Shown here piece after piece: positions 10,412 through 17,009 of a stretch of 64,000 nucleotides of DNA (within the stretch, counting starts at the first letter, position 1; every line of letters begins with the position of its first letter). Made by a program: the position numbers and the translations under genes. Below the pieces are notes generated by a model, which was not told the DNA's origin, did not search any database, and saw only the letters and a list, made by a program, of their open reading frames with translations. This DNA comes from Symbiodinium natans. Taxonomy: Eukaryota > Sar > Dinophyceae > Suessiales > Symbiodiniaceae. The DNA is taken from contig CAJNDS010001347.1 of assembly GCA_905221605.1 (NCBI GenBank), positions 422,501-486,500 on the forward strand, read 5' to 3'.

Positions 10412-11003
10412 CCTCTCTCCCTCTCTCCCTCTCTCCCTCTCTCCCTCTCCTTTCTGACAAATCAAAATTGCAGGCAAGAAACTCTAGGGGAAAACTGCTC
10501 TTCATCCTGGACAGATCGAGAAAGAAACCAGCAAATAGTGAGCTAAAAAAAGGGCACACACTATACCATGTCTACATATTTGCAAACGCATCCTTCTCCT
10601 CAGCATCATCGTTGAAAAAGCTATAGGGCTGGGTCTCCATATCGTCCATAGCTGCAGCTACACCAGGGCTGCCAGACGCTACAGATCTGCGAGCTTTTCG
10701 GCACAGCTCTGCAATCTTCTTCGACTCACTTTCTAGCCATGCTTTGAAAACAAAGCCCGGTACACTAGGAAGTTTCAGATCGTGCCTCTTAAACAACAAC
10801 TTGATACCCTCTCGAACAGCCTTGTCAGTGAAGAAACGATTATTGTGAACATCTGAGCACCAGCCGAAGGCACTACGGGCCTTTGCACTTCTGAAGCAGT
10901 GGTGTTGGGTCAGGGATCCTGTCTTCGCCAAATGGGTGGGGTCCAGTTGCCCCCAAAGCCCTGCCGCAATCACCTCTGCTTTCTCTTTGCAGCGCGCCGA
11001 CAT
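2259..11003 (-). CDS. Multi-exon minus-strand gene model (acidic micro-exons; EIFAG/EQP motifs)
   Basis: Envelope for a set of minus-strand exons listed separately. It runs from an ATG at 11003, placed just after a GAAACAG acceptor-like site, to a TAG at 2259-2261. Order on the minus strand: a basic opening exon, an exon with GGGVPGKSW, an acidic Trp-rich exon, a series of 33-53-bp micro-exons, a Lys/Ala-rich exon, a short exon with HFAEIFAGTA, an exon with ANRVARRM and VLEQPSSS, and an acidic last exon. The EIFAG-then-EQPSSS order matches a large uncharacterised dinoflagellate protein family I recall. The stretch may be one gene or two or three, since exon phases do not all join as drawn. 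Introns contain telomere-type tracts (3300-3850, 8427-8574) and poly-C runs. Confidence 0.4.
2455..2526 (-). CDS. Small exon near the 3' end
   Basis: Open after a GAAACTTAG acceptor (2527-2529). Two frames are open (TGDKSLKNTEKYPG or RQELKEYGEVSGHAG) and I cannot decide between them from sequence alone. Its position fits the gene ending at 2259. Confidence 0.3.
3031..3202 (-). CDS. Exon with ANRVARRM and VLEQPSSS motif
   Basis: After a GTGCACGCAG acceptor (3203-3205) the minus strand reads RFPKIAQANRVARRMVYLME, then NVEYVLEQPSSSILFQY. The pattern A-N-x-hydrophobic stretch-R-x-V-x-x-x-x-EQP-[AS]-SS is typical of the family named for the EIFAG exon upstream. A GTGCGT donor lies near 3025. If unspliced, the frame ends at 3006. 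Confidence 0.5.
3300..3850. repeat. Opposed telomere-type tracts (TTTTAGGG/TTTAGGG then CCCTAAA)
   Basis: Plus-strand TTTAGGG and TTTTAGGG units (3321-3479), then a degenerate block (3541-3717), then a clean CCCTAAA block (3720-3849) in the opposite orientation. Together they make a large foldback. The position between two exons of the same gene suggests intron. Confidence 0.9.
3851..4456. other. Probable intron without clear features
   Basis: Non-repetitive DNA between the EQPSSS and EIFAG exons. A short plus-strand frame near 3880-3970 is open but has no supporting borders. Confidence 0.35.
4457..4499 (-). CDS. Short exon with HFAEIFAGTA
   Basis: After a CCGTCCAG acceptor (4500-4502) the minus strand reads DDHAIHFAEIFAGTA, ending at a possible GC donor. 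F-x-E-[IL]-F-[AS]-G is a recurrent motif in a large dinoflagellate protein family, where it precedes the EQP-SS motif. A methyltransferase-like fold is possible but unproven. Confidence 0.4.
4500..5401. other. Probable intron with AC microsatellite
   Basis: Contains an AC/GT run at 4586-4608 and otherwise no feature I can support. The frames across the AC run (Cys-Val repeats) are artefacts. Confidence 0.4.
5402..5687 (-). CDS. Lys/Ala-rich exon
   Basis: Starts after a TGTTTTGCAG acceptor (5688-5690). It reads GYNIEYKAPCDLDGDLLSLW, then GKQIPINPHGQRVLAESNRA, then a (KAKA)n-type stretch of about 35 residues and GKKRVDTPYNIERKRYF. The possible donor is a GC dinucleotide (CAG/GCAATA). The basic stretch could be a nucleic-acid-binding or localisation segment; this is inference. 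The codons are G/C-ending outside the repeat. Confidence 0.5.
6226..6440. repeat. Degenerate CCCTATAAA/CCCTACAAA tract
   Basis: Runs of AACCCTATA, AACCCTACA and AACCCCATA, diverged relatives of CCCTAAA with an extra T or C. The open frames across it (Asn-Pro-Ile or Val-Tyr-Arg-Val repeats) are artefacts of the repeat. Confidence 0.8.
6576..6611. repeat. Poly-C run
   Basis: A C homopolymer of more than 30 bases with one T. Its exact length is likely to be unreliable in assembly. Confidence 0.85.
7015..7072 (-). CDS. Micro-exon with DEAAPENPAEANDEDESD
   Basis: Follows a CCACGCAG acceptor (7073-7075) and reads DEAAPENPAEANDEDESDAN. It is the last clear member of the acidic series before the Lys/Ala-rich exon. 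The donor border is uncertain. Confidence 0.45.
7258..7309 (-). CDS. Micro-exon with DDWAWSAENCAEGLHED
   Basis: 52 bp between a CCATGCAG acceptor (7310-7312) and a GTGCTC donor (7252-7257). It reads DDWAWSAENCAEGLHED. Both borders are canonical. Confidence 0.5.
7485..7532 (-). CDS. Micro-exon with EAAAENATEGVDEDGG
   Basis: Reads EAAAENATEGVDEDGG on the minus strand after a TGCGAAG acceptor-like site. It has the same EN..EG..ED skeleton as the other micro-exons. Confidence 0.35.
7622..7665 (-). CDS. Micro-exon with EAWPKTGREGFDED
   Basis: Minus-strand frame EAWPKTGREGFDED, ending at a possible GC donor. It matches the 7815-7875 exon at the W-P, E-G and E-D positions. Confidence 0.35.
7815..7875 (-). 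CDS. Micro-exon with AWPDNGTEGLGEDG
   Basis: Minus-strand frame after a CATCGGAG acceptor-like site reads AWPDNGTEGLGEDGA. It is a close relative of the exons at 7620-7665 and 7258-7309, which suggests exon duplication. Borders are approximate. Confidence 0.35.
8092..8127 (-). CDS. 36-bp micro-exon EAEPENAIEDQD
   Basis: Twelve codons after a CACTCTCAG acceptor (8128-8130), ending at a GTTACA donor. Same acidic EN..ED pattern as its neighbours. Confidence 0.45.
8264..8316 (-). CDS. Micro-exon with DWPGDWEED
   Basis: 53 bp between a CCGACAG acceptor (8317-8319) and a perfect GTGAGTT donor (8257-8263). It reads DEDEGDWPGDWEEDSCT. This is the best-bordered micro-exon in the series. Confidence 0.55.
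8427..8574. repeat. TTTAGGG tract
   Basis: About 20 TTTAGGG units on the plus strand, almost perfect, lying between two micro-exons of the acidic-protein gene and therefore probably intronic. Confidence 0.95.
8587..8654 (-). CDS. Micro-exon of the acidic-protein gene
   Basis: Reads GVGLDDEWPEAGSFCASAQ and ends at a CAG/GTGGCC donor (8581-8586). The D-D-E-W-P motif recurs in the neighbouring exons. The acceptor side is approximate. Confidence 0.4.
8689..8721 (-). CDS. 33-bp micro-exon EAPPEPEFDIE
   Basis: Exactly 11 codons between a GTCTGCAG acceptor (8722-8724) and a GAG/GTGTCA donor (8683-8688). Both borders are canonical and the exon is phase 0 on both sides. Confidence 0.5.
9201..9550 (-). 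CDS. Acidic Glu/Trp-rich exon
   Basis: A 350-bp exon between a GCTCGCAG acceptor (9551-9553) and a GTAAAC donor (9195-9200). It encodes a Glu run of the EEEEEWEETNEEEE type followed by Trp-containing acidic segments (DWEDELNDWPREVGHPQWW, VEGVCEDEHGEAYVWRED). This acidic, Trp-dotted composition continues in the micro-exons downstream, so they probably belong to one protein. An acidic intrinsically disordered region is the safest description. Confidence 0.55.
9823..9886 (-). CDS. Ser/Thr/Pro-rich small exon
   Basis: Follows a TTTCATGCAG acceptor (9887-9889). It reads TLGSGDTPSSSTGTPGSSS with G/C-ending codons. A competing plus-strand frame covers the same bases but lacks splice borders. Confidence 0.35.
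10085..10244 (-). CDS. Exon with GGGVPGKSW and a basic/acidic tail
   Basis: Begins after a GCCCAG acceptor (10245-10247). It reads NDDIPGGGVPGKSWVLRG, then GKETSTLRKRKTVEELAPVL. The upstream part of the long open frame here is only a CT microsatellite read as Arg-Glu repeats and is not included. The lower border is uncertain because the frame stays open to 10056. Confidence 0.4.
10345..10450. repeat. CT microsatellite with CCCTCT variant
   Basis: About 30 CT units followed by CCCTCT hexamers. The Arg-Glu or Ser-Leu frames over it are artefacts. Confidence 0.9.
10576..11003 (-). CDS. Opening exon, basic conserved-looking protein segment
   Basis: 143-codon open frame from ATG at 11003 to a possible GTAGAC donor (70-75 of the 105xx line). 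It includes KTGSLTQHHCFRSAKARSAF, SDVHNNRFFTDKAVREGIK and an acidic end DDMETQPYSFFNDDAEEKD. The composition and G/C-ending codons are coding-like. The SLTQHH...KARSAFGW...NNRFFT pattern resembles the start of a dinoflagellate family I recall without a known function. No transmembrane segment or signal peptide is seen. The frame closes at 10572 with a stop if not spliced. Confidence 0.6.
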
Positions 11004-11228
11004 TCACTGTTTCTATACTAATAGCCTATAGCATTTTAATGAAGGATATGGCACACTGCGCACTGCGACCTGGAAACGGCGGCTTGAATCACACAACCCG
11101 AGCATAATCATTCGACGGGCAGATCGGCTCAAACACAGCTCCATGCAATCTGCATCGACGCTGCACACAGCGTCCTATATCTTCCAACTTACCTAAATTT
11201 TAAAACCTTGGTTTGAATTGGGAGCCCC

Positions 11229-11446
11229 GGGGATGTATATAACACGTGTTTGCGAAAATGTATTTCGGAAAATGCATGGCCCTGCGCAGGTCGACACGCC
11301 GATGAAAATTGGGACGCTCATGATCGATGTACATCCCTGCTCATGATGCACGCCCGTGTGCTTGTATATATCGGCAAAGCATGGCTGCCCGCAGGTCGAC
11401 ACGTCAATCAAAGTTTAAAAATTCTCATGATGCACACCCGTGTGCA
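11229..11446. repeat. Imperfect direct repeats around GCAGGTCGACACG
   Basis: The segment GCAGGTCGACACG with similar flanks (GCATGG before, CTCATGAT after) occurs at about 11286 and 11392, and CATGATGCAC..CCGTGTGC occurs twice. This is an imperfect tandem duplication of roughly 105 bp. It lies just upstream of the ATG at 11003 and could include promoter elements, but no function is shown. Confidence 0.5.
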
Positions 11447-11589
11447 AGCCGCCTAGTAGCATCAAGTGCTCTAGCAGGTCATGATGTGATGCATGCAGCC
11501 ATTCTTCATCGCATGTTGCTGAGCACGACAAGCTGTATAGCAACGATTCGCGTTATACCAACAGTCGGCTGTATGACGTCGAATTGGCC

Positions 11590-12320
11590 GTGCTGGGACC
11601 AAGTGTCGGCCCAGGCCTGGAGCTTTAGGCCGCTGTCTGTCCCTGCTTGTTCTGCAGCTCCGGGCGCCCCTTGTTCCAACTTTACGGTTGAGCTCGAGGC
11701 GGCGGAGGGTTCAGGGGCGAGTTCTTCAGGGGCGGACGCAGCCGTCTGGGGTGCATTTCCCGAGGACACGTGGAACGCTGCTACACCTTCCGTGAGTTTC
11801 TCCACTTCCATGGGATCTTCTCGCGCGCCTCGAGCGGCCTTGGACACTGGCCGTCCTTCCGCTCTCCCTTCTTCTGTGGAAGAAGAGCTGGAAGAGGAGC
11901 CTCCCCAGCTCTTCCTCCTCGGGTTGCGCGGGGAGAGCCTGGAGCTCTAAGGTCTGTAAGTCGACCTCGACCCCTTCGGGAGGTGCGGCTGCTCCAATGG
12001 CGCAAGCCACCTCGACGACGTCCTCGAGGATGCCCTTTTGGTCCCTGTCCGGGTGCGGTCCAAAGCGGTTGGGCCCCGCCTCCTCGGTATCGCGCCAGGT
12101 CGAGCTTGGCTGGTTCCGTCGCTTCCTCTTTACCCCTTCGGGGGTTGGGGGCGAAACGCCCCTCGGCTTCCCCGGTGGAGGGCTGAGAGGAGAGCCCCTG
12201 CCCCCGGAACTGGGGAGCTTTGTCGGAAACGAGTTCCGCCGAAGCGGCCCATCCGGATCGACCTTTAGAGTTGAGGGTCCATGGAGCATAAGCTTCAATG
12301 CAGCTTGGGGGAACTGCTTG
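11590..12320 (-). CDS. C-terminal tail of the retroelement polyprotein
   Basis: After the KptA-like domain, coding-like sequence continues in shifted frames. One reads PLSPPPGKPRGVSPPTPEG and KRKRRNQPSSTW, then VEVACAIGAAAPPEGVEVDL; the last, down to about 11590, reads REDPMEVEKLTEGVAAFH and ELAPEPSAASSSTVKLEQG. It is Pro/Glu/Ala-rich with no recognised domain. The end of the element is not defined by any repeat I could find. Confidence 0.35.
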
Positions 12321-14061
12321 TGAGCCAGATGCTGTTTCCAGTCAACCTGAAGGTGCATCCCTCCTGAATGGCCTTGGCCATATTCACTTTGCACGCCACT
12401 TCTAAATCTGATCTCCAGCGTCCGCTGGTTGATTTCGGATCCTGAAAGTGAATAGCTCGTCGGAAGGGAAGCAATCCAGAGAGCTGGATGGAGGGCACCC
12501 TCGCTTTGTATGTGCCATGCAGGAGGGTGTCCGGGGGTTCTTGAGGAACTCCCGGGCCTACGACCCCTGGAAGGGTATGCCCAGACCAGGCGGCCGCGTG
12601 CCAGGTGCCGGTGGCCTCATCTTGCCTTAAGATGAACCTCTTCTTGCTATTGGCCGCCTCGAGCTCCTGCAAGAAGGGGAGCCCCAAGTCGACTTGTGAC
12701 CCGGCGGGCTCCTTGGCCAGTAAGTCGAGGAGGGCGTTCACTGGGAGCCAGCCCTCTTCGGAAAGCAGCTGCTCCGGGCCTTCCCACGCCCCTTCGTGCC
12801 GCAAAATGCGGGTAACGGCATGGTCAATCTGGGCCCGGGGAGACTTTCCCTTCCCCTTGCCCTTGCCTTTCTTTCCCTTGACCTTACCCTTGGGGTTCGG
12901 GGCTCCGCTTCCGCCCACTCTACCCTCGGACTCGCGCCAGCTTCCATATCCTCTTTGCTCCAGCCAGGACATGAGAGCTTGCTTGGTGTGCTCTTCCCAA
13001 GGCAGGTTGCACACGCCCGATCGACAGCGGGCGGCGTCCCCGGGATCGAAACGATCCTCGGGTCCCTCCCGCGTCAAGGGCGTGCAGGTTTGCTCCGCTT
13101 CTTCTTGTTTGAGCCACGCAACTGCTGCCGCGGCCAGAAGGGGGGGAGTCGAGAAAAGGAGGTGGCTGGCGAGCTCTTCAGGAGGCAGCTTGGGGAGTAA
13201 CTCGGTCCTACCTCCAAGTAACCTAACAGCTTCTTGGGGTAACAGGGCTCGGGTCCCTACTCCGTTCTCGTTAGCGCCTAGAAGGACAAGGGAGTCGTCG
13301 GAGAGGGGGTTCCAGGAATTATGGTGCAGAGCAGGAAGGGGTCGGCTAGGGTCCCACACAAGGCGTTGACGAGAACCGTTGGGGGCTTTCAGGTGGCCTA
13401 CGGGTTTAGGGGTAGCACTCTTGAGGTAGGGAAGTGACCTATCTAACTTGAGTTCACCCTTGAGCCAGGCTTCCGGCGGCGCTTTCGAGTCCTGCACCTT
13501 CCAATGAAGGTCGTATCGCTGCAGGGGCAGTGTTACGGGCTCTTCGTCGATAGGGTGGGTCAGGTTAAGCAGAGGGGTCTGGTTTTTTCCCGAAATTTTG
13601 CGAGCTACCAAAACCCACCTACGCCACCATACTTGATCTTCAAAACTCCTACCACTCAATAAGTCCAGCCTCGAGTCCCACTTAGGTCCCAGAGTTCCTT
13701 GGAGAGCCTTGAGTCCCGGGCTGGTGAGTGAATCTACAACTAGGAGTTGTGATGAGGACTCGGAAACCCTAGCGGCAAAATCCTGGATTGAGCCCTTACC
13801 TTTTCCCAATGTCCCGCAGATGACGTCGCAGTCCTGGGTGCTCTCGTTGGGAGCGGTGGGTCCCGACCAGGAGGGATCCAGTAGTTGAGCATGGTGCCCC
13901 TCTCCTCCTGCCTTGGTTGCTTCTCGCAGGTACACCGGAGGCCCAGAAGCCAACTCAAAAACCCGCAAGCCAAGAGGTTGGTCCAGGCGGTAGTCCCTAG
14001 GGCCGGGTGGCCTCCTTTGGAGACACAGTTGCAGGGCGGCTCCTTTGTCGGAGTCTTCCAT
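12295..14061 (-). CDS. C5-methyltransferase-like module fused to a Tpt1/KptA-like domain
   Basis: 588-codon frame. Residues 1-330 look like a diverged cytosine-C5 methyltransferase: LRVFELASGPP near the start and, near 277-325, ALLPQEAVRLLGG followed by STPPLLAAAAVAWL, matching the usual LTPREAARLQGF...GNAVPPxLAxAI end. A Lys/Gly linker (about 386-404) follows. Residues 416-583 match the NAD-dependent RNA 2'-phosphotransferase family Tpt1/KptA: RILRHEG with the conserved Arg-His pair, EEGWLPVNALL, KKRFIL, SGHTLPG, LLHGTYKARVPSI, GLLPFRRAIHF and TGNSIWLTS. Tpt1 removes the 2'-phosphate left by tRNA splicing, and some relatives ADP-ribosylate nucleic-acid 5' ends. The frame is out of phase with the RT ORF near 14050 and shifts again after the KptA end near 12320. 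Confidence 0.6.
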   Translation of the reverse strand: MEDSDKGAALQLCLQRRPPGPRDYRLDQPLGLRVFELASGPPVYLREATKAGGEGHHAQLLDPSWSGPTAPNESTQDCDVICGTLGKGKGSIQDFAARVSESSSQLLVVDSLTSPGLKALQGTLGPKWDSRLDLLSGRSFEDQVWWRRWVLVARKISGKNQTPLLNLTHPIDEEPVTLPLQRYDLHWKVQDSKAPPEAWLKGELKLDRSLPYLKSATPKPVGHLKAPNGSRQRLVWDPSRPLPALHHNSWNPLSDDSLVLLGANENGVGTRALLPQEAVRLLGGRTELLPKLPPEELASHLLFSTPPLLAAAAVAWLKQEEAEQTCTPLTREGPEDRFDPGDAARCRSGVCNLPWEEHTKQALMSWLEQRGYGSWRESEGRVGGSGAPNPKGKVKGKKGKGKGKGKSPRAQIDHAVTRILRHEGAWEGPEQLLSEEGWLPVNALLDLLAKEPAGSQVDLGLPFLQELEAANSKKRFILRQDEATGTWHAAAWSGHTLPGVVGPGVPQEPPDTLLHGTYKARVPSIQLSGLLPFRRAIHFQDPKSTSGRWRSDLEVACKVNMAKAIQEGCTFRLTGNSIWLTSSSPKLH

Positions 14062-17009
14062 GGTGCTCCAAAGCAGGGCGCGTCGTACCCACCCTGAATT
14101 AGCAATTCCTGGAGTTGACCCGCCATTGGCGCTGCGGTCAGATGGTGCTCGCTCAAGACTTCCTGGGGATCTCTGCGCGTCAGGTCATCCGCCACGGTGT
14201 TATGGTATGTGCGTATATATTCGGCGTACAGTCGGAAGTGTCCAGTTGACTCTGCTGCCGCCAAAACTTGTAGCAGGTATCGCGCCGCTGGCGGTCTGGC
14301 GCTGCGAGACGCCAACCAGCTGATGACATTCTGGTTGTCTCCTGCGTAAATGACAACTTTGCCTTTCCAGGCTTTCCAACGCGCAGCGACAAGGCCGAGG
14401 ACTGCTAACAGCTCTGCAATAGAAATGATAACCTCCTCTTCCTCTTCTTCCCCGGCGGCGAAGCGCCCCTCGGGTCTTCCGGAGGATTCATCCAGGAAAG
14501 CCTTCAGAGGGTTCCAAAGGTCCTTGACGCTTTCCACCACTGCGATGCGGGACGTCCAGTCCACCGCTCCAATGGCCTCGGTGGTGGCGTCTCCCGATGC
14601 CCACACCACAGAATCCTGGAGCCCGGGGAAGGTGAGATACTCTGAGAGGGAAAGTGACCCGACCAGTGAGTGGGTGAACCTTGTTTCCCACACCCCTTGG
14701 TTGTCAATGAGTAGCCGTTGCAACTCAATAGCCTCCCAGAATCGGGCCCAGACAGCCTCCAGGTTGTCCCCTCGAGGAACCGCCATTCCCTTCTCATCCG
14801 GTGGCCCTAGCAAGTCATTGGTAGCTCCGAGGTACGGGGCTAGCCCCGGAAACACCGCCAGCCAGTATTGCTGGTTTCCCCTGAGTTCTTGCACCAACTT
14901 AAGCGGGACTTGGGTGTTTCCTGTGTCGAACTCAGGCAGATGGAGCAGGTAGAAGGCTTTCTCGATTTTTGCCGCGGGGAGGCTGCGGGTGCACGTTTCC
15001 GTGTCATAGATCAGCCCCCAGATCAGCTTTCGAGTCTCCAAGGCTCCTTCGACTTTGTCCTTTTCAGGGTTGATGGATTTAGGCCCCAAGGTGGCGCGCG
15101 TGACATGCTCGGAAGTTTCGACCGATACCCACGGCCTCAAACCTATGTCGGGCTCTATGAGAACCGTGTCATCCATCAAAACGAACGAGTGGAAAGCCAC
15201 GGACGGAAGCTCCCAATGGGTGTCGCTCGGCCCATGGGCCCCGTGGGCCAATTTCAGTACCCACGCGAACCCCATGTACTCCCCGGGTGCACCCCTCCAA
15301 CCGAAGGTCATAAACCCATAGACCAGCGTAGTGTCGCAGCTCCTTTCCGTGTAGGACCCGGGCAAATCAGACGCGAAGAATTTGGAGTCTTCGAGTCTGA
15401 CCGGGACCCACTTGAAGGCGTCGGATACATCCTTTTTCGACAGGAGGATGGGCACGCCAGGGAGTCGAAGCTTCCACCACAGGATGGCTCTTGCGACTTC
15501 GTTGTGTCGGGGTTGGAGTGCCGGTGGATAGTCCTCCTTTCCACAGAATTGGTTCACAGGAGTGGCGTCCCAAACAACCCGACCACTTTCCGACACCGTG
15601 CGATCTGGCAGCATCTTCGGTACCCTTGCCATGGGGACGGAGCCTTCTTCGTCGTCGCAAATGAGTACTCTTCCCTTGGTGGCGTCCTTCCACAGCTGTT
15701 GCGCAGCCTCGTCCAAGTGGGCCTTTAGGCTGGGGTGGGGCGCACACTTCACTCTTTTACTTTGCTGGAGATTGACGCAGGCATCAACCCCCCACAGGGC
15801 GACATCCTTGGCCCTTTGCAATATTGCCTGGGGTACCAGGCCATCAAGGCGACCCGCATGTAGAGACTCGAAGTGGTCCCCATGTTTTTCAACGTAGAGG
15901 CGCTTAATGGCCCGAATTGCCTCCTGCCAGCCTCCTGAGGCTTTGAGGAGTTGCGTACCGGTCGCAGCGGCCTTGCTCAGAGCCTCTTTGCTGAACTCTA
16001 CCCCTTCCACGCAGGAGAGGTATGACTGGGCGGCCTCCCTTACTTGAGGATCTAGGTCAGGGGCCAACGGGCCATGTTGCAAACAGTACGGGCTCGGCTC
16101 AGAGCTTCGTCCTACCTTGGTACTTCCTAGGTCCCGAGGCGGACTATCACTGGGGGGAGCATGCCCTTGATGACCAAATTCCCCCTCAAGCTTGGGACCG
16201 AAGCGGTCCTCGAGCCCTATTTTGCAGCGCGAAAACGCAGCCCCTCCCCCCCCCCTTCCCTTGCCTCCGCCATCCTCCAAGACGGCCGCAGCCAGAAGGG
16301 ATGCCATCATGCCGGGGTACACGGCGCTGGGCCCCAAGGCCGAGCCTGCCACCGGCTGACTCGCGTGATCACCCTCGCGCCGCAACGAGAAAGCCGCAGC
16401 GACGCAGGCCGAAGATGTACGCAGGAGAACGGGCTTGAGGTGGGGGCCGTCCGGGCCCCGGAGACCCTCTGCGCACTGGTCCAACCGGACCCGATGCATG
16501 CCTTCCAAAGCGGAAATAGCCTCGGGCTCCCGCCAGGCAGAGCTCGTCAAGGGGTTCTTTGCAGTAACGTGTCGCCCCGCCTGCAGCTGTGCCCGTCCCA
16601 CCGACATGGCAAACGCCAGGTGACGACGGCCCTCTATAAGGGTGGCCGAGTGTCCTACGGAGCGGGTAGCGTTAAGACGCGCCCAAGCGCAGAAGGCGCG
16701 ACAGGGGAAAGAGAGCAGAACGTGCAGGGGGGACAGGATGTCCAGAGCGTAGCGAACAATGGCCCTATCGCGCGCGCGTCGAAGGTCATGGCCATGGTCT
16801 AGGCCGACGGACATGTCCTGCCGGTGGCATCTCTTGGCCGGCAAAGAATGCCTCCAGATCCGCACGCGAGAAATGGGGGGGGTTAGGAGAGTCAGGCTCC
16901 CAAGCAACTTCCCGGTACGCTGAGGATCCGAGAAAGCGAGCGGTAAAGGCCGAGCACACTGTTTGCAACCCCAGTGCGCCGGAGCTCGCTGACCTCGCAC
17001 CGAGGACAT
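13740..17009 (-). CDS. RT-RNase H polyprotein with an N-terminal PC/NP-motif segment
   Basis: 1,089-codon frame. Residues 75-200 hold LLSFPCRAFCAW and TAKNPLTSSAW, resembling the catalytic-loop and ENP regions of nucleic-acid methyltransferase folds, but degenerate. RT lies at about residues 430-690: KKDVSDAF, YGFMTFGWRGAPGEY and the catalytic VLMDDTVL (Asp-Asp codons at 15168-15173). RNase H lies at about 800-945, with Asp in SGDATTEAIGA, Glu in IAELLAVL, Asp in AGDNQNVISWL and Asp in HNTVADDLTR. The first 60 and last 100 codons are out of frame with neighbouring parts. The RNase H layout resembles DIRS-like more than Ty1 elements; no integrase follows. Confidence 0.7.
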   Translation of the reverse strand: MSSVRGQRAPAHWGCKQCARPLPLAFSDPQRTGKLLGSLTLLTPPISRVRIWRHSLPAKRCHRQDMSVGLDHGHDLRRARDRAIVRYALDILSPLHVLLSFPCRAFCAWARLNATRSVGHSATLIEGRRHLAFAMSVGRAQLQAGRHVTAKNPLTSSAWREPEAISALEGMHRVRLDQCAEGLRGPDGPHLKPVLLRTSSACVAAAFSLRREGDHASQPVAGSALGPSAVYPGMMASLLAAAVLEDGGGKGRGGGGAAFSRCKIGLEDRFGPKLEGEFGHQGHAPPSDSPPRDLGSTKVGRSSEPSPYCLQHGPLAPDLDPQVREAAQSYLSCVEGVEFSKEALSKAAATGTQLLKASGGWQEAIRAIKRLYVEKHGDHFESLHAGRLDGLVPQAILQRAKDVALWGVDACVNLQQSKRVKCAPHPSLKAHLDEAAQQLWKDATKGRVLICDDEEGSVPMARVPKMLPDRTVSESGRVVWDATPVNQFCGKEDYPPALQPRHNEVARAILWWKLRLPGVPILLSKKDVSDAFKWVPVRLEDSKFFASDLPGSYTERSCDTTLVYGFMTFGWRGAPGEYMGFAWVLKLAHGAHGPSDTHWELPSVAFHSFVLMDDTVLIEPDIGLRPWVSVETSEHVTRATLGPKSINPEKDKVEGALETRKLIWGLIYDTETCTRSLPAAKIEKAFYLLHLPEFDTGNTQVPLKLVQELRGNQQYWLAVFPGLAPYLGATNDLLGPPDEKGMAVPRGDNLEAVWARFWEAIELQRLLIDNQGVWETRFTHSLVGSLSLSEYLTFPGLQDSVVWASGDATTEAIGAVDWTSRIAVVESVKDLWNPLKAFLDESSGRPEGRFAAGEEEEEEVIISIAELLAVLGLVAARWKAWKGKVVIYAGDNQNVISWLASRSARPPAARYLLQVLAAAESTGHFRLYAEYIRTYHNTVADDLTRRDPQEVLSEHHLTAAPMAGQLQELLIQGGYDAPCFGAPWKTPTKEPPCNCVSKGGHPALGTTAWTNLLACGFLSWLLGLRCTCEKQPRQEERGTMLNYWIPPGRDPPLPTRAPRTATSSAGHWEKVRAQSRILPLGFPSPHHNS

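Noticed and set aside
10274-10626. Ser-Leu and Arg-Glu repeat proteins
   Set aside because: Direct products of the CT microsatellite, and the same at 60774-61057.
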